Shown: piece by piece, positions 55,596-64,000 of the stretch
Numbering within the stretch: position 1 is the stretch's first letter
Layout: each line of letters opens with the position of its first letter
Assembly (NCBI RefSeq): GCF_963662255.1
Contig: NC_085074.1
Span: forward strand, 1,426,001 to 1,490,000
DNA from: Cinclus cinclus
Lineage: Eukaryota > Chordata > Aves > Passeriformes > Cinclidae
DNA length: 64,000 nucleotides
Reading direction: 5' to 3'
Position numbers and translations under genes: made by a program
The notes under the pieces: model-generated
What the model was told of the DNA's origin: nothing
The model's input: only the letters and a program-made list of their open reading frames with translations
Databases searched by the model: none

Positions 55596-58500
55596 CTGGA
55601 GCTGGGCTGTGCCCATGGCAAGGCTGAGGCCACCAAGGGCTCTCTGGTTGGAGTCACCTGGACCGGAGGGACAGAGGGGCCACCAAGGGGCTTTGGGAGC
55701 TCGGGCTCAGCTCTCTGTTGTCCCAGAACATGGAATCACTTCCACCTCACACACCTCCTGGAGCACTGAGGGTCCAGAGAGAGATCCCACCTTGGGATCA
55801 ATGCTTTGACATTTCACTTTCTTCCTTCCGTCCATTTGGAGCAGAAAACAAAGCTCCTCTGAGTTCCTAAAAAGCCCCACATTTGTCACCCATATTTTCC
55901 CAGTTCTTGGATATGTTTGGAAGGCATCCAGGTGGCATGCACTATTTAATTAATTAATTTCTTTCAGGAATGCAAAACCTTGCGATTTTGGCCCTAAAAA
56001 TCCTCCTGCCATGAAGAAATGGGGATGAGGCTGTTTTGTCCCATTCTGGGGGACAAAAGTTTCTCCATCCCCACCTTCCCCTCCAGCATCAGATCCCAAA
56101 CAAGATCCCAGATCTGGTCTGGGCTGGTGATTCTGGCTCCTCCCATCCTTCCAAGACTTCCCATTATTACCTAAATCTGATAAAAAAAGGAAATGTGAAG
56201 CCAAAACCACCTGACAGCTCCCACTAGAATGGAAAATAAATAAGGGCGCCATCAAATTGAATCAACAACCTCACACTTCTCTCCCTTTTTCCTGCATTTT
56301 ATTCCTTTTCCAGATGATTCTACCTCGCCTCCTTTGCAGTTCTGTGCCACAAACAGCAGCAAATTCCAATCTTTTGATCTAAAAGCAGAAAAAACCCAGC
56401 CCAGCACTGATGATTTTTGTTTCAGGTCAGCTCAGAGGAGGCTGCAGGCACAAACCTACTCCTCCTCTCCTCTCCTCTTCAGTGCCTGGGGAGCTCTTCC
56501 CAGTTGTTTCCTCCCGGGGCTTTTCATCCCGAATCCCAGTTTCTCACGGTGACCTTTGTTCTCCCCACGTTTTTATTTTTATCTCTGCTTTCCCCCCTCG
56601 AGGCTTTGCTGAAGATGAAGGAGAGCTCATTTGGCTGGAATAGTGAAAAGCCAGGTTTTCCACCCAAGCCGCACCACGTCCGGTGGAATCCGACAGAAAA
56701 AGTAAAGGGAGGAGCCCTCACCTTGCTGGAAATTTTTTATGGGTAATAAAAAATGTCCTCAGGAAATGTGAGCCCTCTTTGGCTGCTAAAGAATGGAATT
56801 TTCTCTTGGAAGAGAATTTTCTCTTTCTCTCACCCCAAATAGTCAGGGGTGGCCATGACTGGAGGAATTGATTGTCACCTTTGGGGCTCCACCATGCCCT
56901 AAAGAGAGGTTTGAGGTCCCCAAATGTCACTTTGGCACCTGTCAGGGCCTGGCCATGTGGAATTCATGCTCCTGGGAAACCTCCTCTGTGGAGTTCCCTG
57001 TCTGCCATGGCAGGTGTCTCCTCTTTAGTGCTCACCTGTCCCTTAAAAAACAAGGAAATTCTGAATTTGGGGGGAAAAATTTGCAAATTTTGGTGTTTTC
57101 CAGCCCAGGTCTGGGAGTAGCAAGCAGAGACAGAAAGTGAGGAAGTAGCTGGAGTATGTCAGGGATGATTTCCTTGGAGTTCCTACATCAGGCTGCTAAT
57201 GGGACACCAGACACGTGGATCGAAAAGCCAATTATCGCAGTAATGAGACATAAGGAATTAATTATTTTCATAGTTTCCTCTGGGACCAGCCCAGCCACAA
57301 CTTTTGGGTGAGGGATGGGACTTGGAGGGACCTGATGGGAGGTGGGAAGTGCCTTCCAACCCAAACTTATCTGTGGCTCTCAACACTCCCAAAACAAAAA
57401 AAAAATTGTATTTTTGTGCATGGAGAATCCATCCAGTGACCAGTAAAGGTCAGGTACTGGTGGCCCTAGGACCTTCCAAGAGGGAAGGATGGATCCTGTG
57501 CCTGAGGCATCAGGAATCCAGCTCCTTATCATTGACCTGCTGAGTCCTGACCCCATCAGCTCCCCACCCTCATCAGGCTACCAGAAAACGACTCCTTCCC
57601 AGTGATAATTATGGATTTAAACATTTTCTATCAACCAAGAAATATTTTCTCTTCTCAATTATTTTGGTTCTTCTGGGAAAAGAAACCCCAACCCCCAACT
57701 GATCTAACTCATCAATTTCTTTGATAAGCTCTGCAACACAGGGAATATTTTCCAACTTGTGGTGAAGAGTATCCTCATTTCTCCATTTAGGAAAAAAACC
57801 CAAACAGGGAATGAAAAACATCAGCATCAACAGATGGACAAGGCAGCGGGAGGATTTGCAGGAGCCACCTGAAGCAAACGAAGCTGATGGAATTTGGCAT
57901 TTCTATCACAACAGATCTGGAGCAAAAGCTCCCAAATTCAGCCTGACACACATTTAGGCCGCTTTTCCCCAGGATTTTTTCACTCTGCTGCTGCACCTGA
58001 ACAACAAACCAACCCCAAAAATAAACAAGGTCAGAGGCACGATCAAAGCTCGACCCAACTACGGCAAATTCAACAGTTTATACACTTTAAAAAAAAAAAA
58101 ATCCATCAAGATTTTGGGTGCTGCACAGCCTGGTGGATGTGGTCCTAACACAATTTTCCATAAAAAAATAACAGTCAGACCAAGTGTTGTGGGGTGCTGA
58201 TGCCTGGAAGAGCTGGAATGGGAGATTATCAACCCTTCAACTTCAAAGACTCCCTCGTCTGCAGAGAGCTCCAAGCTCAAGGCTTCAATTTGTGTTTGAT
58301 TAGGCCCTTTCAAAGCCTCTCTCCAAAATGAAAAGGGAAAAAATATAACATTTTTCTCTTCAATTCCAACAGAAAAGCAGTGAGATAAGGCTGTTTGAAA
58401 CAAAAAAGGGTGTTTTTACCCATTTCCCCCCCATTCTGTGATGAAAAGCACCTTATTATAAATACAAGACGACCCAACTACCTCCTGATGATAATGACCC

Positions 58501-58965
58501 AGCCAATTTATCATAACAAAATGTCAGTGTCACCCGTGGAATAATCGTTGCAAAATACCTCAAAAGCAGGGGAAAAAAGGGGAGAGGAACACTCCCAGTT
58601 CTGGTATAACTGGAGGAGCTGCTTGCAAGAACGGTGAAAGTCAGAGGCGTAAGTGATTCAGACAAATATTGAGCTGGTTCATTTGCAATTTGATTTTAAC
58701 CAGGGGCACGATGAGGGAAAACAAGTGTCGGAGCGTTGGCGTCCCAATATTAATAAAATATAATTAGCAGGGCAATTTGCATAGGAGAAAGGAAAGCACC
58801 TTAATTCCCTTTCCCTGCTCCTGCCAGCCTGGCTCGTGCTGTCGGAGGAGATTTTCCAAGGGCTGATGTTTACGGAGGGTTGATTAGAGGGGGAGAATGC
58901 AAATTAGCAGGAACTTCACTAGCAGTGTTTCCCTCTGGAAGGTGCTTGTAGATCCCAGCTGGAAT
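55596..58965. other. Unique AT-rich intergenic sequence, possible enhancers
   Basis: There is no exon, array or clear transposon over more than 3 kb. An octamer ATTTGCAT lies near 58.77 kb, and a cluster of AATTAATTATTTTC-type motifs lies near 57.2-57.27 kb. Conservation cannot be judged here. Confidence 0.45.
57210..57275. promoter_or_regulatory. Candidate homeodomain-rich regulatory element
   Basis: Within about 65 bp are CACGTG (an E-box), CCAATTATC, GTAATGAG and GGAATTAATTATTTTC. Such clustering is typical of conserved non-coding elements but is not proof. Confidence 0.25.
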
Positions 58966-58969
58966 GTCC

Positions 58970-59095
58970 TGGAATCATGGAATGGGTTGGGTTGGGAAGG
59001 ACCTTGAGGTCCGTACAACAAGGGTAGGGATGGACTTTCCACTAGACCAAGGCTCCGAGCTGTGTCCAACCGGGCCTTGGGCACTTCCAGGGGTC
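58970..59095 (-). mobile_element. CR1 LINE 3'-end fragment
   Basis: GGAATCATGGAATGGGTTGG, AAGGACCTTGAGGTCC and CCTTGGGCACTTCCAGGGGT are CR1 3'-end blocks. Confidence 0.68.
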
Positions 59096-59104
59096 TGAAT
59101 CGGC

Positions 59105-59355
59105 ATGGAAGATGAACTGGATTCAACTGGAAGACGATCTGGATTCAATGAGAAGGAGACATGGATTCAATGATAAGAAGAAGACATGGATTCAATGACA
59201 AGAAGACCTGGATTCAGCAGGAAGATGATCTGGATTCAATGAGAAGAGGACCAAAATCAGTAGGAAGAAGACCTGGATTCAGTGGGAGGAAAATCTGGAT
59301 TCAACTGGAAGAAGACCAAATTCAGTGGGAAGAAGACCTGGATTCAACTGGAAGA
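59105..59355. repeat. About 28-32-bp minisatellite GAAGAAGACCTGGATTCAAC
   Basis: About eight copies of the purine-rich unit with GGATTCAATGAGAAG and GGATTCAGTGGGAAG variants. It starts immediately after the CR1 fragment at 58970-59095. Confidence 0.92.
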
Positions 59356-61035
59356 AGACAGCCAGGAAGCCGGGAAAAACTGAACGACACAACAGTAGGA
59401 TAAAGGAAATTAATTTCTTATGGGAGATGGAGCACTGGAATAAAAACAAGGGGAAAATTCATGCGCCCTCCCTGTTTCCTCAAGGGAAAAATTCACTTTT
59501 CCTCCTGCACTTCCTTCCACCCCAGGACACTGTTTCCCTTTGGAAATAGGGTTCGGTCTCCAGTTAAAAACTCATTCCTGGAACAACAAGTGTTTCCTGG
59601 GCTTCCTGCAGCCACAGGAGGAAGGTTGGGAGAAGATTTTGAGTCGCACAACAGGCTGGGAAATTATAGGGGCTGTTTCTCCTGAGGAAACTGCCCAAGG
59701 AGAAGGGCTGGAAATCATCCTGAACATATCAGCATGAACTAAAAATCCCAACTTTTTGCAGGAAAAATGCTGTGTGAGGGACTTGGGGAAGGGCATCTCA
59801 GGTGCTTTTAGACATCCAGGTTCCCCCTCCTCTCTCAGACCCAATTCTTTATTTTTCACCTTCAAGGGCACAAAAAGAAGACCAAAAAAATAAAAATAAT
59901 CTTTCTTCAACCTCCACATGACATCTTTTGTTCCAGTCTAAAGGCAGAAAATCTGGAAAAATTATTGCCTTGCTCTCCAACCGAGACTGGCAAAGTGACA
60001 GCTCGGAGAGAAAGCCACTTGCACGTTTTATTCATACAATATTTTAAAATTATCTAAGCTCCGCTTGAGTCTTGACATTGAATATAGCCCAGCCAAGGCA
60101 GAAATCCAGCTTTTTGGAGCTGCTCCCAATAACTTCAGCTTTTGCTGCAGAGACTAAATGAAAAACATCCCATTTTTTATCTTTATGCCTAATCCGGAGC
60201 CGACATTCCCTTTCCAAGAGGAATGCTGAAGCGGTTTATGCAGCAAAACTGTTTGTGTGGATTAACAGATATTAAACCTGGGACTAAAGAGCAAATCTGA
60301 GGCACTCAAATTAAAATTATTGCATTTTTTTAGATGTTTTGACCTGGTGCAGAAAGGGTGACACCAATCTGGGTGATTGTTTTGGCTTCATTCCCACATT
60401 TTCTCTTCTCTGATGAAAAATGTGGATAAATTTTACACCTGAAATAAAACTATGGCTCAATGGATGGTCCTCAATGTTCTAAAATCCCCCTTCCCCAGCT
60501 TTTATCACCTGAACTATTTCTTATCAGCAGAACCGATTGGTGCTTAATCACACTGGGTGCAAAGATGGATTTTTCTGCAGCTTTCTCAAATCTGGGAGTT
60601 CTTCTATCCCATGCAAAGAGTGATTTCTCCCATCTGATGCTTTGGAGCAGCAATGTTTTAACTGGAAAAGCTCACCCATGATCAATCTTTTTCCTCACAG
60701 GATTTATAATTTTAAATATTTATTTAAAATTAAATATATTTAGATATTGCCCTCAATTTTCTCCTTCCCAATGGGCTGCAGGTGGTGAATAAAGATCAGT
60801 TCTGCCTTTGTCCCTCAAAAAGTGGAAAAGCCAATGGGATGAGCCTGGGGAAGTGTCACTGCTGGTTTTCCAGGCACAGGAATTCCCATCCCACCAGGCT
60901 GAGGGGGTCCCACTTCCTTCCAGATCACCACAATGGCTGCAAAAAAGAGGGGAGAGTGCCAGGAACGAGTTACCTTTGAGATAATTTTTTGTGTAGAATG
61001 GTTGGGATTGGGAGAGGAAACAGCAGGTGAAGCTC
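59356..61035. other. Unique AT-rich intergenic sequence
   Basis: No gene or repeat is recognised. The AT-rich, non-repetitive part at 59.95-60.45 kb resembles conserved non-coding DNA in composition. Confidence 0.45.
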
Positions 61036-61039
61036 TGGA

Positions 61040-61185
61040 GGGAATCCTGGAATGGTTTGGGTTGGAAAGGTCCTTAAATCCCATCCAGTGCCACCCCACC
61101 CATGACACGGACACCTCCCACTGTCCCAGGGTGATCCAGCCTGGCCCTGGGCACTTCCAGGGATCCAGGGGCAGCCACATCCATG
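61040..61185 (-). mobile_element. CR1 LINE 3'-end fragment
   Basis: GGAATCCTGGAATGGTTTGG, AAATCCCATCCAGTGCCACC and CCAGCCTGGCCCTGGGCACT are present. Confidence 0.7.
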
Positions 61186-61339
61186 AATTTATGGGTGCTG
61201 AGGGCCAAGGGAAAATCCTGCTGACATTCCAGAGGGGAAAACTGTGCCTCTCTGGGGATCTGTGCTGGAACGGCCTCGATTTGATTGATTTGTTTTCTGA
61301 CCTCGTGTTTCTCAATCTCCCCTAATTTGTCAAAGGCAC

Positions 61340-61775
61340 ACCACACAACTCATCCAGACAATTCCACTTGGGAATTCCACCTCACAGCTCATCCAGGCAA
61401 TTCCACCTGGGAATTCCACCTCACAGATCATCCAGACAATTCCACCTGGGAATTCCCCCTCACAGCTCATCCAGACAATTCCACCTCGGAATTCCACCTC
61501 ACAGCTCATCCAGACAATTCCACCTGGGAATTCCTCCTCACAGATCATCCAGACAATTCCACCTCAAAATTCCATCCCACAATTCCACCTCAAAATTAAT
61601 CCAGACAATTCTACCTCAAAACTCCACCACAAAGTTACAACACACAATTCCACCTCAGAATTCCAACAAAGAATTCCATCCAACAATTCCACCACAAATT
61701 TCCACCTCAGAAGTCCCCCACACTATTCTACCTCAAAATTCCACCTCAGCATTCCCACACACAATTCCACCCCCC
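61340..61775. repeat. 39-bp minisatellite decaying into an AATTCCACCTCA repeat
   Basis: Six copies of CACCTGGGAATTCCACCTCA then CAGCTCATCCAGACAATTC (39 bp) are followed to about 61775 by shorter ACAATTCCACCTCAAAATTC units. The 13-codon period keeps several frames open. Confidence 0.93.
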
Positions 61776-61789
61776 AATCCCAGCGCCCT

Positions 61790-62012
61790 TCTCCTCCTGT
61801 GGAAATTAAGAGGAATTTTTTCCTGGAAAAAGGTTGTTAAACGTTGGAATGGGCTGCCCAGGGAGGTTTGGAGTCCCCATCCCTGCAGGTGCCCAAGGAA
61901 CTCCTGAAGGTGGCACTCAGGGCTCTGGGCTGGGGACAAGGTGGGCATTGGGCACAGCTTGGACTTGCTGATCTTGGGGGTTTTTCCAGCCTCATGATTC
62001 CATGATTTGGCA
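61790..62012 (+). mobile_element. CR1 LINE 3' fragment
   Basis: GGAATGGGCTGCCCAGGGAG, GGTTTGGAGTCCCCATCCCT and CCAGCCTCATGATTCCATGA follow CR1 order to the 3' end. Confidence 0.7.
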
Positions 62013-62149
62013 GCATCACTCTCCTTACCCTAGAAAAGCATCAAGGATTTATTTCTATAATTTTACATGACTTGATATAATTTTTTATGCCTCTGAGCCC
62101 CATGGCAGCACTTTGTGCTCCCTCCCCCACCAGCACGGAGCTAAGAAGG

Positions 62150-62225
62150 GACAGACGTGACGTCATTAACTCTGGGCACTGCTTCCCGTTTAATTAGCTC
62201 CACTATGCTTAATTAATTAGAGATG
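62150..62225. promoter_or_regulatory. Candidate element with CRE and TAATTA motifs
   Basis: A perfect TGACGTCA at 62158-62165 is followed by TAATTA at 62191-62196 and TAATTAATTA at 62210-62219. This could be an enhancer core; function is not shown by sequence alone. Confidence 0.3.
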
Positions 62226-62274
62226 CACCATTGGAGACCTGATGGACGATCCTGTTTGGAGTGGGCTGTTCCAA

Positions 62275-62402
62275 GGCAGGTAGAACAGGGCTTGGAGAAC
62301 CCTGGGACAGTGGAGGGGTCCCTGCCCATGGCAGGGGTGGCACTGGATGGGCTTTAAGGTCCTTCCAACCCAAACCATTTCATGATTTTGTGATTCTGTG
62401 AG
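62275..62402 (+). mobile_element. CR1 LINE 3'-end fragment
   Basis: GGGACAGTGGAGGGGTCCCT and CCAACCCAAACCATTTCATG lead to a TTTTGTGATTCTGTGAG terminus, close to the CR1 terminal octamer. Confidence 0.7.
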
Positions 62403-63170
62403 TCCCTGGCACCTGGCAGTGCTGGCACGGCACCTCCCTTCCCACCACAGCAGCTTTTCCCTGAGGAATGAGGCAGCAGCGATGATGGATGCACGTCTGC
62501 AGCTCCACCAAGAGCTGCAGATGATGGATAGGCCTGAAGAGAAAGATGAGATCCCTTGATTAAAACAGAAATTAATTAATGGGCCGGGAGATGCAGATGA
62601 TGGCTCAGAGCAGGGATGGATGGAGAGCTGGGAAATGCTGGCTCAGCAGGAGAGGGGAAAAGGAAATGAAAAACTTGGATGTCACCTGGATCAGACACCA
62701 GCAGAAGGCTGGAGTCAGCAGCACTTTTCCCAGACACCCTGAGGGATCTGCTCTGTCCACATGGAAACACTGAACAAGGACTCTTCAAGGAGGCCCAACT
62801 TTCTCCAGGTTACCAGAATTTAGGGAATGTTGGGTGAGGAGTCAGGAAGGGCAGTGGAGATCTCAGGGTGTTGGAGAGAGTGGATGGGCTCACTAAGCCT
62901 GAAAAGCTTCCTTTCCTTCACACATTTGAGTCAAAAACAGATGTAAAATGAAATTCTGACCATTTAGCTGCAATTAAGTAGGTGCTCCTGCTCTCTGAAC
63001 AGCCAGGGAATCAATCTTGGCACACAGGATCAACTTCCTGCCTTCTTTTCTCTATCTTGCCCTAACTGTCCCCAAACTGTCAGCTGGAACTCTTCGTTCT
63101 GGTCCTTTCTACATCTGATCAGAACAACTCAGCACCACCAAGCTTGTTTAGCCACTGGCATGGGGGAGTA
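62403..63170. other. Unique intergenic sequence
   Basis: No gene, array or transposon is recognised. Confidence 0.5.
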
Positions 63171-63178
63171 GGAGATCA

Positions 63179-63208
63179 GGGTTAGGGTTAAGGTTGTTAG
63201 GGTTAGGC
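63179..63208. repeat. Short interstitial telomere-like repeat
   Basis: GGGTTAGGGTTAAGGTTGTT then AGGGTTAGG: three TTAGGG-type hexamers with two imperfect ones. Confidence 0.8.
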
Positions 63209-63237
63209 ACCCAAATCCTAAAATTGTCGTACCTGGA

Positions 63238-63565
63238 ATCCCAGAATCCCTGAGGTTGGAAAAACCCCCTTGGTGGTCGAGTCCAAGCTGTGCTGGATCC
63301 CCTCCTCATTCCCAACCCAGAGCTCCAAGTGCCACATCCAGGAGTTCCTCGGACACCTCCAGGGATGGGGATCCAAATTCCCCTGGGCAGTTCCAAACCC
63401 TGACCACCCTTCCCATGGAGAAATTCCTGCTGCTGTCCTCCCTGAGGCCGTTCCCTCTCCTCCTGTCCCTGTTCCCTGGGAGAAGATCCACAGCAGAGCC
63501 ACAAGGTCCCTCCTGAGTGTCCTTTGTTCCCAAACACTCCCAGTTAATCCCACTAATCCTGCCCC
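63238..63565 (-). mobile_element. CR1 LINE 3' fragment (second subfamily)
   Basis: ATCCCAGAATCCCTGAGGTT, CAAGTGCCACATCCAGGAGT and CATGGAGAAATTCCTGCTGC match the copy in SNRPG intron 3 in order and orientation. Confidence 0.72.
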
Positions 63566-64000
63566 GTCAGCTCCCAACACTCAGCCAGGACGTTGGGGAC
63601 TCCAATCTTTAAACCTGTAAAATATTCCCGTTTTCCTCTGTGTTTAGGTGAAATCTTGCTGATTGAAGGAGTCTCCTTGAGCGGGGGCAGCAGCCTGATG
63701 GCAACATCCTGATCCTTGCCACACACCATAACACAAGGATTAAACTCAATTACCATTCCGTTCATTAATGTGCAGCATCCAGAAAATTTCCGGCAATTTC
63801 CACTCAAGAAGGTCCAGCGTGTTTTTATAGCTCTCCTCATTTCTCCCCAAAGGCTGCAATTTTGGTATTATGAACAAACTCTGGGCAAAAATAACGCTTT
63901 GCTAAAGCTTCACTTGACTGCAGCCACAAACGTGCCTCTGAGAAACTGAAATTTAGGTCTGAGATGGAGCCTGTAAAACTTCGGAAATCCCAGTGGGGGG
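63566..64000. other. Unique intergenic sequence to the window edge
   Basis: No gene or repeat is recognised. Confidence 0.5.

Overview
The window is vertebrate nuclear DNA, almost certainly avian. Its genes are split by introns with GT/AG junctions and encode close relatives of human proteins. It carries many truncated LINE fragments whose sequence I recognise as CR1, the dominant bird retrotransposon. The GC-rich, minisatellite-choked introns are typical of a bird microchromosome, and a songbird is my best guess. All identifications come from reading the sequence; no search was run.

Gene order is TIA1 (minus, 5' half only, 87-12062), tRNA-Gly(CCC) (minus, 13309-13379), PCYOX1 (plus, 13486-17131), SNRPG (minus, 18460-20082), FAM136A (minus, 21158-24423) and TGFA (minus, 26244-34697). 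As I recall it, this is the order on human 2p13.3, so it is a conserved syntenic block. PCYOX1, SNRPG, FAM136A and TGFA have complete reading frames once spliced: 501, 76, 138 and about 155 aa. The products are unrelated: an RNA-binding splicing and stress-granule protein, a lysosomal prenylcysteine oxidase, a core Sm protein, a mitochondrial intermembrane-space protein and an EGF-receptor ligand. The grouping is ancestral linkage, not an operon. CpG-rich promoters lie near 11.8-12.4, 13.4-13.6, 19.6-20.3, 24.2-24.4 and 33.6-34.9 kb.

From about 35 to 64 kb I find no coding exon. This is the region upstream of TGFA, probably the TGFA-ADD2 intergenic interval. It holds minisatellites (35-43 kb), a perfect (CCCTT)n tract near 51.7 kb, CR1 fragments, and AT-richer unique stretches with homeodomain-type and CRE-type motifs that may be enhancers.

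The most unusual feature is that several minisatellites contain or abut splice junctions. SNRPG exon 3 ends in three identical 5' splice sites 33 bp apart, with open frame between them. The FAM136A exon 2 acceptor is the last unit of a roughly 0.95 kb array whose units repeat that acceptor. The TGFA exon 5 donor is copied through the following intronic array. TIA1 exon 3 and FAM136A exon 1 also border arrays. Other structural signals are a large inverted pair of arrays in TGFA intron 2, a telomere-like array in the FAM136A 5' region, and a two-level composite array between TIA1 and the tRNA.
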